From positions 1 through 54,915 of the forward strand of contig JABDKS010000073.1 of assembly GCA_013002105.1 (NCBI GenBank): a stretch of DNA of 54,915 bases, written 5' to 3'. This document shows positions 7,903 through 16,440 of this stretch, piece after piece. Within the stretch, counting starts at the first letter, position 1. Each line of letters opens with the position of its first letter. Made by a program: the position numbers and the translations under genes. Source of the stretch: Pirellulaceae bacterium. Lineage in GTDB: Bacteria; Planctomycetota; Planctomycetia; Pirellulales; Pirellulaceae. Under the pieces are notes generated by a model. The model worked only from the letters and a program-made list of their open reading frames with translations, was not told the DNA's origin and did not search any database.

Positions 7903-9462
7903 ATGAAATCACCAAACAAAAAGTGGATTGCAAACAGCGTGGTAGCAACCACCGTTGCACTGGCCGTCACGATCGGGGCGTGGGCTGTCGCCGACCAATC
8001 CAAACCGGCGCCGCTGGCAAACTTGTCGCCTCAACAAAAACAAGCGATTGAATCGGCAAACCATTTGTCCGAGGCGTTTCGCGCGGTCGCTAGCGAATTA
8101 CTACCGTCGGTCGTGGCAATCGAAAATCGACCCACCGTCGCATTGACATCCGATAGTCGCGCACACCCGTCCAATGACGATGTCGGCGAAAACCCATTCA
8201 AGGGCACCCCGTTTGAAGACATGTTTCGCGATCACAATTTCCGCACACCGCGCGGAATGCAACCGGGCGACCGATCGCCGGGTCGTCGTGTGCCTGCGCC
8301 CCACGGTGGTATCGGATCAGGCGTCATTATCGACGCAGCGGGAATCATCTTGACGAACAATCATGTCGTTGCCGGTGGCGGCGAAGTAACGGTGCGGACG
8401 CACGATGGCCGTGAGTTTGTGGCGACGAACGTTTGGACCGATCCGAAGACCGATATCGCCGTGGTCAAAATTGACGGAGCGAGCGATCTGGTCGCGGCAA
8501 CATTGGGAAATAGCGATGATGTCGCCATCGGCGACTGGGTGATCGCATTGGGACAACCCTTTGGCCTGGAGAGTACCGTCACCGCCGGCATCATTAGTGC
8601 CAAACACCGCGGTATCGGGATCACCGCTCGTGAGAATTTTTTGCAAACCGATGCTGCCATCAATCCGGGCAACAGCGGCGGACCGCTCGTCAACTTGCGC
8701 GGCGAGGTCGTGGGCATTAATACCGCCATCCATTCGAGGAGCGGGGGCAATGTTGGAATTGGTTTTGCCATTCCATCGAACCTGGCCCGTTGGGTGGGCG
8801 ATCAGTTAGTCGGCACGGGAAGTGTTCGCCGCGCCTATTTGGGTGTTGGGATCCAACCTGTCACGCAAGACTTGGCAAAAGAACTCTCGGTCAAGCCGCG
8901 CGGCGGCGTGGTGGTGACGGATGTTTATCCCAATACGCCGGCGAACAAGGCGGGCCTGCAAAGCGGCGATGTGATCGTTCGATTCGGCGAAAAGGAAATC
9001 ACATCTCCGCAGGCATTGCAGTTGGCGGTCGAACGTTCACCCATCGGCAAAGTGCTAATGATTGACGTCGTTCGCGACGGAAAATCGCTGCAATTGAAAT
9101 ACGAGGGCGCACTGCAAACGCCCGATTTCGCAACCAAAATGGACGGTGATATTGCACCATCGACCAAGCAACTCGATCACTTGGGTTTGGAAATCGCTCC
9201 AATCGATGGCGACGTCGCGAAACAACTGGGAATCGACGACGTCCAGGGCGTGGTCATCACGGCTGTAGCCAAAAACAGTTCGGCCGCCAAAGCTGGTTTA
9301 TCGACGGGAATGGTTATCACCGAAGTCGACCGCGTGAAGATCAGCAGCGTCGATGAATTCGACACGGCCATCAAGAGGCATCAATCAAAATCGCAAGATA
9401 ACGGGCTTCTACTGTTGGTTCGCTCCAGCCAGGGCTCGCGGTTTGTGGTGGTGAAACCGTAA
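7903..9462 (+). CDS. HtrA/DegQ-type periplasmic serine protease
   Basis: A 519-residue secreted trypsin-like protease. The N-terminal signal peptide or anchor (about residues 8-30) is followed by the protease domain with catalytic His154 in TNNHVVAGG, Asp184 in TDIAVVK and Ser258 in GNSGGPL. Two PDZ domains follow (about 310-400 and 420-515), each with the usual GL/GDVI or GMVI signature. Family role: degradation and chaperoning of misfolded envelope proteins. A hairpin with a T-rich tail follows, then a sensor kinase and response regulator on the same strand, suggesting an envelope-stress cluster. Confidence 0.95.
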   Translation: MKSPNKKWIANSVVATTVALAVTIGAWAVADQSKPAPLANLSPQQKQAIESANHLSEAFRAVASELLPSVVAIENRPTVALTSDSRAHPSNDDVGENPFKGTPFEDMFRDHNFRTPRGMQPGDRSPGRRVPAPHGGIGSGVIIDAAGIILTNNHVVAGGGEVTVRTHDGREFVATNVWTDPKTDIAVVKIDGASDLVAATLGNSDDVAIGDWVIALGQPFGLESTVTAGIISAKHRGIGITARENFLQTDAAINPGNSGGPLVNLRGEVVGINTAIHSRSGGNVGIGFAIPSNLARWVGDQLVGTGSVRRAYLGVGIQPVTQDLAKELSVKPRGGVVVTDVYPNTPANKAGLQSGDVIVRFGEKEITSPQALQLAVERSPIGKVLMIDVVRDGKSLQLKYEGALQTPDFATKMDGDIAPSTKQLDHLGLEIAPIDGDVAKQLGIDDVQGVVITAVAKNSSAAKAGLSTGMVITEVDRVKISSVDEFDTAIKRHQSKSQDNGLLLLVRSSQGSRFVVVKP

Positions 9463-9502
9463 ATCAAAGACCTGTGTCGCAGGAATGCGGCGGATCTACA
9501 AT

Positions 9503-9550
9503 ACGGTCGGTTCCCGAGGACATACTATCCTGCGGTGCCGACCGTTTCTC
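9503..9550 (+). terminator. Possible terminator after the HtrA gene
   Basis: ACGGTCGG (9503-9510) pairs with CCGACCGT (9538-9545) and is followed by TTCTCTTT. The loop is long (27 bases), so confidence is moderate. Confidence 0.45.
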
Positions 9551-9638
9551 TTTGATCTGACAACCAAACGGGAATGTGTTATCGAAACCTGGTGGTTCAC
9601 TAACTGATCAATTTACCCTATCGAGGCGATTGTCTACG

Positions 9639-11111
9639 ATGCGACTCGCTGCGAAACTCGTCCTCTTGTTCTTGGTCGCTTTGTTGCTGATCGTGGGAAT
9701 TTTTTCGTATCTCACGATTCAGCAGAACCGTCAATTGGCCATCGCCGAGCATGAGAAACGCGCGTCGGATATCGCCGCAACCCTGCAACCGTCCATCCAA
9801 CGAGCCATCGCGGAAAATAAGGCGGCCGAAATCCAACAGTTGATGTCCCAGTCGGCGCAGTTGATCAGCCAGACTCGTATTCGGTGGGTGGAATTTGACA
9901 GTGCTCAAGGCAATCGGCCATCGGTGCCACGCGAGCTGATCGTTACGCGCCGCGTGACTACGATCTGTCAACCAGATCCAACGGGTCGCGAGTTCTTGTA
10001 CACCTACGTCCCGGTCGAAGTCGGTCCCGACAGTGACCGCCACGCCGGCATCGAAATCGCCTCCCCCAACGATGATGCAAATGATCGCATCCAACGATCG
10101 TTGGTTTCATCCCTGGTCGCACTGTTTTGCGTCGCTACGCTTTCAGGTTTGGTCATCCTGGTCGGTGGATTCCTGATGGTGGGTAAACCATTGAATCAGC
10201 TTATTGAAAAGGTTCACGACGTGGGGCACGGAGATTTTGGCCAGCCCGTTCAAGTTCATTCCAACGATGAGTTGGGCAGGCTGGGTATCGCGATCAATGA
10301 AATGTGCGACCAACTGAGTCAACAACGTTCCAAGTTGCAGGCAGAATCAGCGACTCGCCTGGCCACACTGGAGCAACTTCGTCACGCCGAACGACTCCAC
10401 ACCGTAGGACGGCTGGCCGCGGGAGTTGCTCACGAAATTGGAACGCCACTGAGCGTCGTCAGTGGTCGTGCCGAACTGATCGCGAGCGGACAACTTTCTG
10501 ACGACGAGTCCAAAGAGAGCGCGCGGACGATTCAGGCGGAAGCGAATCGGATCAGCACCATCGTCCGTCAACTGCTGGACTTTGGGCGTCAAAGCACACC
10601 CGATCGATCGCCACAAAACATCACTGAATTGATTCAATCGACCGTAAATTTGATGAAACCACTATTGATTAAGCAGACGACAAAACTGAACGCCCAACTG
10701 CCATCGCAAGCGATCCTGTGCAATGTTGACGCCGGTCAAATCCAACAGGTGATCACTAATTTGATCTTAAATGCTGCGCAATCGACGGACGAGGACGGAC
10801 AAGTCACGATTACTGCCAGCCAAGTGGACGCTACCCGCCCCGAGGATTCCGCTGACGTTGCCCAGAAATATTGTCAGGTGCAAATTCAAGACAACGGTGC
10901 GGGAATATCGGATGAAGATTTGCAACGGATCTTTGAGCCGTTCTTTACGACCAAGGATGTTGGCCAGGGAACCGGCCTCGGGCTCTCGATCTCGCACGGC
11001 ATCGTCCAAGAACATGGCGGCTGGATCGACGTTCAAAGTGAACGAGGTAGCGGTAGCAACTTTTCTATCTATCTGCCAATGGTGCAGGAAAACGACCTGG
11101 AGAATGTATGA
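9639..11111 (+). CDS. Membrane sensor histidine kinase (NtrB/ZraS-like)
   Basis: About 490 residues from the ATG giving MRLAAKLVLLFL, preferred to an upstream GTG because the first membrane helix follows directly. Order: TM1 (5-25), a periplasmic region of about 130 residues, TM2 (about 155-180), a HAMP linker, then HisKA with His265 in GVAHEIGTPLS, and HATPase with NLILNAAQST (N box), DNGAGISDED (G1) and GTGLGLSISHGIV (G2). Its last four bases overlap the next start (ATGA), coupling it to the sigma-54 response regulator. The signal is unknown; the position beside HtrA suggests envelope stress. Confidence 0.93.
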   Translation: MRLAAKLVLLFLVALLLIVGIFSYLTIQQNRQLAIAEHEKRASDIAATLQPSIQRAIAENKAAEIQQLMSQSAQLISQTRIRWVEFDSAQGNRPSVPRELIVTRRVTTICQPDPTGREFLYTYVPVEVGPDSDRHAGIEIASPNDDANDRIQRSLVSSLVALFCVATLSGLVILVGGFLMVGKPLNQLIEKVHDVGHGDFGQPVQVHSNDELGRLGIAINEMCDQLSQQRSKLQAESATRLATLEQLRHAERLHTVGRLAAGVAHEIGTPLSVVSGRAELIASGQLSDDESKESARTIQAEANRISTIVRQLLDFGRQSTPDRSPQNITELIQSTVNLMKPLLIKQTTKLNAQLPSQAILCNVDAGQIQQVITNLILNAAQSTDEDGQVTITASQVDATRPEDSADVAQKYCQVQIQDNGAGISDEDLQRIFEPFFTTKDVGQGTGLGLSISHGIVQEHGGWIDVQSERGSGSNFSIYLPMVQENDLENV

Positions 11112-12466
11112 GTGACGAATCGGTCCTAATCGTCGATGATGACAAAGCGATGTGCGAAATGCTGGACAAGGCCATCGGTATGCGTGGCTATCAGACCCAG
11201 TGGTGCCAATCCGCCAACGCGGCAATGGAACTTCTGCGCGAGAGCGAATTTGATGTGGTACTGACGGATGTCAAAATGCCGGGCACCACCGGATTGCAAC
11301 TGTGTCAGCAAATTCAGGAATTTCGGCCGGATATTCCGGTCGTTGTGATGACCGCCTTTGGGACCTTAGAAAACGCTGTCGCGGCGATGCGTAGCGGTGC
11401 TTATGACTTCATCACCAAACCGATCGAATTGGAGATGCTTGCGCTGACCATTGCTCGGGCAACGGAACGACGACGTCTGGGCAAACAGATTCATTTACTT
11501 AAGCAACAGACTCAGGGTATTAACCACTTTGACAATCTGTTGGGTGAAAGCGAACCGATGCAGCGGCTTTACGACCAACTCGGTCGTGTCGCCCCGTCCG
11601 AAGCGTCCATTTTGATTACTGGCGAAAGCGGCACGGGCAAGGAACTTGTCGCTCGTTCCATCCACAAGCTGAGCCCACGCGGCAATCATCCGTTCGTTGC
11701 GGTCAATTGTGCCGCGCTGTCCGAATCGCTACTCGAAAGCGAATTGTTTGGACATGTTCGCGGTGCCTTTACCGATGCTCGCAGCGAACGGCGCGGGCTG
11801 TTTCTCGAGGCCGAGGGTGGCACCCTGCTGCTGGACGAAATGGGTGACATGCCAATGGCGATGCAGGTCAAGCTGTTGCGAGCGCTGGAGGAAAATCGAC
11901 TGCGACCGGTCGGGAGTGATCGTGAGGTGGCCTTTGACGTACGAGTGATGGCAGCAACGCACCGTGACTTGGAATCGGCGGTCGACGAAGGCCGCTTTCG
12001 ACAGGATCTTTTCTATCGGATCAATGTTATTCAGCTTCATCTACCGCCCTTGCGTGCACGCGGAGCGGACATCTTGATCTTGGCCAAGCACTACATCGAA
12101 TTGTTTGCATCCAAATCGCAAAAGCGTATCGAAGGGATCGCCGATCCGGCGGCCGAAAAACTGCTGGCCTACAACTGGCCTGGTAATGTTCGCGAACTGC
12201 GCAATGTGATCGAGCGAGCCGTCGCGCTGACACGCTATGACACGATCACCTTGGAGGATCTGCCCGAAAAAATCCGTGATCACCGTGGCGGCACGGTATT
12301 CATTGGAGGCGATGATCCAACGGAATTGGTGCCGATGGAGGAGATCGAACGGCGATACATCGAACACGTCTTGCATGCCGTGGATGATAACCGCACGCAG
12401 GCCGCCAAGATTCTTGGACTCGATCGCAAAACGCTCTATCGAAAGTTGAAAGAGAACCCCAGCTGA
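11108..12466 (+). CDS. Sigma-54-dependent response regulator (NtrC family)
   Basis: 452 residues. The receiver domain has phospho-acceptor Asp54 in LTDVKMPG. The AAA+ domain has Walker A GESGTGKE at about 172-179, Walker B GTLLLDEMGD and an arginine-finger region FRQDLFYRINV. A Fis-type HTH ends the protein (AAKILGLDRKTLYRKLKE). The sigma-54 contact loop reads GAFTDA at about 219-224 instead of GAFTGA, a variant at the fifth residue. It is translationally coupled to the preceding kinase, so it is almost certainly its cognate partner. Target promoters are not evident in the immediate neighbourhood. Confidence 0.94.
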   Translation: MSDESVLIVDDDKAMCEMLDKAIGMRGYQTQWCQSANAAMELLRESEFDVVLTDVKMPGTTGLQLCQQIQEFRPDIPVVVMTAFGTLENAVAAMRSGAYDFITKPIELEMLALTIARATERRRLGKQIHLLKQQTQGINHFDNLLGESEPMQRLYDQLGRVAPSEASILITGESGTGKELVARSIHKLSPRGNHPFVAVNCAALSESLLESELFGHVRGAFTDARSERRGLFLEAEGGTLLLDEMGDMPMAMQVKLLRALEENRLRPVGSDREVAFDVRVMAATHRDLESAVDEGRFRQDLFYRINVIQLHLPPLRARGADILILAKHYIELFASKSQKRIEGIADPAAEKLLAYNWPGNVRELRNVIERAVALTRYDTITLEDLPEKIRDHRGGTVFIGGDDPTELVPMEEIERRYIEHVLHAVDDNRTQAAKILGLDRKTLYRKLKENPS

Positions 12467-12477
12467 TTGCAATTCGC

Positions 12478-13716
12478 TCAGCTTTGAATTGCCGCTGTCG
12501 AAACGTCCGTTGAATCACGTAACTTTGGCGGCGGCACACTCTGATCGGCGTATTGCACACTCGCTCCGACGCGCTCGCCGCCGTCTGCCATCGCCTCAAG
12601 ACCACGAACGGTTGAATCGTTGGTCAGTTCCACATCATCGCCCAGCAAAATTGCAATCGGCCGCGTGGCGCGAAAGTGCGAACAGACTAAACGGACGACA
12701 ATCATCATCGGGACAGCGACGATTACACCCGGCAGACCCCACAGCAATCCCCAGGAGGCACAAGCCAGCAACACCATCACCGGCCCCAATTTCAGGGTTT
12801 TTCCTAAAACCGCTGGCGTGACAAAGTTGGCTTCGATCGAAGTAAGCGTAAGGTACAGGCACGTAATCGTGATCGGCCACCATAGATGGTCGAATTCGAG
12901 TGCTGACGCAACGAAAATCACGATCGCACCTATCAACGCACCGACGAAAGGAATGAAGTTCAGTATCATCGCCATGACGCCCCATAACAACGGTGTCGGC
13001 ATCCCACACATCCAAGTCATCAAACCCACGGCACACCCGAGACCGAAATTGATCATCGTTATCTGTGCCAAGTACGACCCGACCATGTCTTGAATCTCCA
13101 ACACGATCGAATACGCCTTTTTTCGATCGCTAAGCGTGGGCAGTGCACGCATCAGTCGGCGGAGTAAGTCATCGTCGCTTGCCAGCAGAAAAAAGCTGGT
13201 GATCCCGACCGCGAACAGAAATGCTAAGAGTTGACCCGTTCCGTTGAACAGCACTTCTTTATCGACAATCGTCGGCGCCGCAACTTCGACCTTCAGTGGC
13301 GCATTAATATCGTCCGAATCGGTCAGTTGCTCTAAATGTTCTTCGGCTGTATCAAAGACTTCCAAAGGTCGTTTGAGCGTCGCCAGCTTAGGACCAATCG
13401 TAGATAGACTTTGAGGCACTTTTTCGGCCCAGTACTGAGCCGGCTGAGCGATTAGCGTCGCGATCGCCAGCGTAATTCCGCCAAACAACAGTGTCACGGC
13501 CCCCGCTGCGACCCAAGCGGGCAGCCCTGTCCGCGTCATTCGGCGTACCACAGGCCGCATTGTCAGATAAGCCAGCATCGCCATTGTCAACGGCACAAAC
13601 AAACTTGCCGCAAAGTACAACATGTGGATCACCAACAACGACGTCACAATCCAAACCGCGACAGTCAATTGACTGGGCCCTTTTGCCACAGATTCGTCAG
13701 GTTCTTCGTTGGGCAT
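12478..13716 (-). CDS. AI-2E family transporter (TqsA/PerM family)
   Basis: About 412 residues from ATG (MPNEEPDESVAKG); a longer open frame upstream is not membrane-like. The seven to eight hydrophobic segments and the family blocks PTLSDRKKAYSIVLEIQDMVGSYLAQITMIN, NFIPFVGALIGA and PAVLGKTLKLGPVMVLLACASWGLLWGLPGVIVAVPMM define the AI-2E (UPF0118) family. Members export small molecules or act in Na+/H+ exchange; the substrate here is not inferable. The acidic, Pro-rich C-terminal tail of about 60 residues is not conserved. Confidence 0.9.
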   Translation of the reverse strand: MPNEEPDESVAKGPSQLTVAVWIVTSLLVIHMLYFAASLFVPLTMAMLAYLTMRPVVRRMTRTGLPAWVAAGAVTLLFGGITLAIATLIAQPAQYWAEKVPQSLSTIGPKLATLKRPLEVFDTAEEHLEQLTDSDDINAPLKVEVAAPTIVDKEVLFNGTGQLLAFLFAVGITSFFLLASDDDLLRRLMRALPTLSDRKKAYSIVLEIQDMVGSYLAQITMINFGLGCAVGLMTWMCGMPTPLLWGVMAMILNFIPFVGALIGAIVIFVASALEFDHLWWPITITCLYLTLTSIEANFVTPAVLGKTLKLGPVMVLLACASWGLLWGLPGVIVAVPMMIVVRLVCSHFRATRPIAILLGDDVELTNDSTVRGLEAMADGGERVGASVQYADQSVPPPKLRDSTDVSTAAIQS

Positions 13717-13774
13717 GATTTGATCGATGGAGTCGGTGGTTAAAGTGATCGACGTCGATACGTTGGAATTTGGT

Positions 13775-14725
13775 CTAGTTTTCGAGATCCGTGTCTCGCA
13801 GCGCTGGCTGAAAATGGATCTCATCATCGGACATCTGCAATGGTTTGGATGTCGTGTCTGCGTTGAATTGACCGACCACCGCTGTGATGTTGTCGGAACC
13901 GCCGGCGGCGTTTGCACGTTCGATCAGCTCGCCCACAACAGCTTGACTGTTGATACCTGATGAGAGTACTGCTGCGATTTGGTCATCGTCCACCATTCCC
14001 GTCACACCATCAGTACACAAAAGCACGACATCCTGCGGTTCAAGCAGCACACGAGTGACTTCGGGACGCACGGTCTTATCGCCGCCACCGACGCAATTCC
14101 AAAGCACATGCTGCCATCGTGACGACTCTGCCTCTTGCGGCGTCAATGCACCGTCATCCACCAGTTGTTGTGCCAATGTGTGATCGGTCGTGACTTGCTT
14201 TAGCTCGCCATCACGATGCAGGTAGCAACGACTGTCGCCCGCGTGAACCACATACATCTTTGGCCAAACGATGTAGGCCATGGTAAAGGTTGTCCCGAGT
14301 CCTTTTAACTCGCCCTTGCTACTACCGAGAATGGTCTTTTGAATTGACTGCAAGCAATCTGATAATTCGTCCTCGAATTCTTCCTCATGATCGGGCGACA
14401 GCTTGAGGAACCAGTGCATCATGTCCAGGACGTAGCGAACACCCGACTCGATCGCAGTCGAACTGGCTAGTTCTCCGCCTGCGTGACCGCCCATGCCGTC
14501 AGCTACAACCATTAATTGCCCAGTCGTATTACCACACAACCGATCGCATTGATCGTGAGAGACATTGGTCGCTTCGATCGACATCAATCGCTTGAGATTA
14601 CCGATCAAAAAGTGATCCTGGTTGACGCTTCGCTTTTTGCCGACGTCCGATCCACCCGCCAAGTCAGCAAGATCACTCGAGCAGTCGTCATTGCGATTTG
14701 CGAACCCTTGTGTCGCGGAACTCAT
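13775..14725 (-). CDS. PP2C-family serine/threonine phosphatase
   Basis: 316 residues with the PPM metal-binding motifs in order: DVGKKRSVNQDHF (motif 1), VVADGMGGHAGGE (motif 2), GLGTTFTMAYI, VVHAGDSRCYLHRDGELKQVTTDHTL (motif 5), LCTDGVTGMVDDDQI and GGSDNITAVVG (final Asp). Catalytic Asp residues are all present, so it should be an active Mn/Mg-dependent protein phosphatase, the usual counterpart of planctomycete Ser/Thr kinases. The N-terminal 20 residues and C-terminal 30 residues are nonconserved. No kinase gene is adjacent. Confidence 0.93.
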   Translation of the reverse strand: MSSATQGFANRNDDCSSDLADLAGGSDVGKKRSVNQDHFLIGNLKRLMSIEATNVSHDQCDRLCGNTTGQLMVVADGMGGHAGGELASSTAIESGVRYVLDMMHWFLKLSPDHEEEFEDELSDCLQSIQKTILGSSKGELKGLGTTFTMAYIVWPKMYVVHAGDSRCYLHRDGELKQVTTDHTLAQQLVDDGALTPQEAESSRWQHVLWNCVGGGDKTVRPEVTRVLLEPQDVVLLCTDGVTGMVDDDQIAAVLSSGINSQAVVGELIERANAAGGSDNITAVVGQFNADTTSKPLQMSDDEIHFQPALRDTDLEN

Positions 14726-15246
14726 ACGAAAATACCTTTCAAAGTTTGATTTGGTCGCCTTTCAACCCAATCGCTCGCTCATCAACCAGTCGGATTGCAG
14801 ACATCCCAACGCCCGTTTTTCTAGTCAATTTCGACCAGCTCGGTCGAAACGGTCGGCCGCAACGGTCGGCCACCGGGCGCTGCCTGACTGCACGACGCAA
14901 AGGGCGTACCACGACATAAGTAACTAATGAGAACCGGCTACCAGTGCACCTGAGTCGGTAGACGCATCGCCGATAGGCGGTCAGCAACCAAAGAAGTACG
15001 CGATGCGGCTGGGATTGCTTTGGGAGAGCGGATCGGCCAACGCGGTCGATTCGCGACTAGTGCCGTATTACGAATGTTCTTGGACGAGCCAGTAAAAGGG
15101 GGCAGAGCCGGAAAAGGGGTCAGGAATCAATAGCCAAATAGCCCCAAGGGTGTTTCGCACGATTGATTCCTGGCCCCTCTTCCTCGCACGAAACAGACCA
15201 CGTCCTTTCTAAAAATGCACTGGCAACATCAGTCGAACGGAAAATA
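14726..15246. other. Intergenic region with REP-like palindrome
   Basis: No gene is supported. It contains two short copies of AACGGTCGGCC around 14848-14870 and the REP-like inverted repeat described separately at 15099-15178. Confidence 0.5.
15099..15178. repeat. REP-like inverted repeat
   Basis: AGGGGTCAGGAATCAAT (15115-15131) pairs with ATTGATTCCTGGCCCCT (15162-15178) at 16 of 17 positions across a 30-base loop. It is preceded by GGGGCAGAG at 15099. The GGGGCAGAG...AAAAGGGGTCA unit recurs inverted at 19906-19925. Such palindromes resemble those mobilised by REP-associated tyrosine transposases; none is encoded here. Confidence 0.65.
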
Positions 15247-15283
15247 AAAAAGTCGCCACCGCCAAGGGCGAAGCGACTTTTTC
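15247..15283 (-). terminator. Rho-independent terminator of the GlsB-like gene
   Basis: On the minus strand AAAAGTCGC pairs with GCGACTTTT around a 16-base GC-rich loop, ending in a T run. It starts about 25 bp after the stop codon at 15307. Confidence 0.8.
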
Positions 15284-15306
15284 GTTTGGTCTGAGATGGA
15301 CTGTCT

Positions 15307-15570
15307 CTAGCCCGCGATTCGCTCGCGACGAGTCGAATAGACGATCGCTATCAGCACAACGGCACCCAAAATTGATCCAATCCAGCCGCTTGCTTGCAGC
15401 ATATCGCCGCCGAAAAGCAGATAGCCGGCGAAACCTCCGATAAAGGAACCGACGATTCCGAGCAACATCGTTCGTAACAATCCCATTGACTGACGACCGG
15501 GGTAAAGCGCTCGTGCAATCGCACCAACGATCAATCCAAACAACATCCATCCAATGATTGGAATCAACAT
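15307..15570 (-). CDS. GlsB/YeaQ/YmgE family stress membrane protein
   Basis: 87 residues starting MLIPIIGWMLFGLIVGAIAR, with three hydrophobic segments and the Gly-rich pattern ARALYPG...GIVGSFIGGFAGYLLFG typical of transglycosylase-associated (GlsB/YeaQ/YmgE) proteins. AAGGAGAG lies nine bases before the ATG; the longer upstream reading is rejected. These proteins are small, stress-induced inner-membrane proteins of uncertain biochemical function. A clear terminator follows and a sigma-54-like site lies 74 bp upstream. The divergent neighbour is a Pmp3-like protein. Confidence 0.9.
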   Translation of the reverse strand: MLIPIIGWMLFGLIVGAIARALYPGRQSMGLLRTMLLGIVGSFIGGFAGYLLFGGDMLQASGWIGSILGAVVLIAIVYSTRRERIAG

Positions 15571-15643
15571 GCTTATCTCTCCTTCAAGAGTGTTTTGCTT
15601 ATCTCGCGAAGCCCTAGTGGGCGTGAACGATGATCCATGAAAC

Positions 15644-15658
15644 GCAAAGAACGTTCCC
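15644..15658 (-). promoter_or_regulatory. Weak sigma-54-like promoter for the GlsB-like gene
   Basis: Minus strand reads GGGAACGTTCTTTGC. The invariant GG and GC pairs are ten bases apart and TTGC is exact, but the -24 box departs from TGGCA. It is 74 bp upstream of the start. Confidence 0.35.
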
Positions 15659-15712
15659 AAAACACGTGTTCGAGCGAATTCCCAGAAACTTATGACCGGA
15701 AATGGGCAGCTT

Positions 15713-15727
15713 CGGCACGCCATCTGC
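15713..15727 (+). promoter_or_regulatory. Sigma-54-like promoter for the Pmp3-like gene
   Basis: CGGCACGCCATCTGC: GGCACG is exact, -12 is CTGC, spacing is correct, and it is 65 bp before the start codon. It is divergent from the site at 15644. Confidence 0.45.
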
Positions 15728-15791
15728 ATCCTTTACCGATTGCACCCGTCGAGGTGCTTTCACAAATCTTCTATCCCGAAAGGAAAAACCG

Positions 15792-15968
15792 ATGACCACT
15801 GCTGTAAACGAAAACAAACTCTTGAAGCTCATCCTCGCTATCTTGTTGCCGCCTGCAGCGGTCTATATGACGACTGGTATGTCCGGCCAATTTTGGTTGA
15901 ACGTCGTCTTGACCATCCTCGGTTTTTGGGTCGTGGGAATCATTCACGCAATGATTGTGGTCCTGTAA
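15792..15968 (+). CDS. YqaE/Pmp3 family small membrane protein
   Basis: 58 residues from ATG (MTTAVNENKLLKLILAILLPPAAV), preceded by AAAGGA. It has two transmembrane segments with the Pmp3 signature LAILLPPAAVYM and FWLNVVLTILGFWVVGIIHAMIVV. The family (Pmp3 in fungi and plants, YqaE in bacteria) is linked to membrane potential and salt or cold stress. Divergent from the GlsB-like gene, with a sigma-54-like site between them for each direction. Confidence 0.9.
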   Translation: MTTAVNENKLLKLILAILLPPAAVYMTTGMSGQFWLNVVLTILGFWVVGIIHAMIVVL

Positions 15969-16376
15969 GGAACATTGACTTCTGATTCAATTGCGCGGAT
16001 CGCGCAACGATCCGAACAGCGAAATCATCCAGGCTCTGGCAGTACTCAAGTGGGACTGCCTAGCCTGTCGACGCTTCCATCGCCATCCCCGCGTGGCTGT
16101 ATCTGTCGCTGGGTGCACCGCTTCGCCGTGTGCTCTCACTCCACCGCACGACGTGGACTCATCACGTCTGCAATTGGACTTTAGCTGCGGAAGCGTATTG
16201 TGGCGACTGCTCATGAATCGCCGCGTCTTTCGATGCCCGTGTCTTTTAACGACTGTGTCTTTTAACGGCTGTGTCGTTGAATGGTTGGGCCTTTGGATGA
16301 GCTTGACTTCTAGCAGGTGGACCTCCTCTTGACTCGAACTTGTCGGAGTCAGGGTGCAGCCCTTTGCCAACGCGAT
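15969..16376. other. Intergenic region with 16-bp tandem units
   Basis: No gene is supported; a 157-codon minus-strand frame lacks domain or start evidence. Contains the tandem repeat at 16223-16286. Confidence 0.45.
16223..16286. repeat. Degenerate 16-bp tandem repeat, four units
   Basis: The units at 16239 and 16255 (GTGTCTTTTAACGACT and GTGTCTTTTAACGGCT) differ at one base. The flanking units at 16223 and 16271 are more diverged. Confidence 0.65.
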
Positions 16377-16391
16377 CGGCATCAAAATTGC
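16377..16391 (+). promoter_or_regulatory. Sigma-54-like promoter for the YihY-family gene
   Basis: CGGCATCAAAATTGC: GGCA and TTGC are intact with correct ten-base spacing between GG and GC. It ends 50 bp before the start codon. Confidence 0.45.
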
Positions 16392-16440
16392 TTCGCACGA
16401 TTCGTAACGAATTCGATAGTTCCCAACCATCCGTAACACA

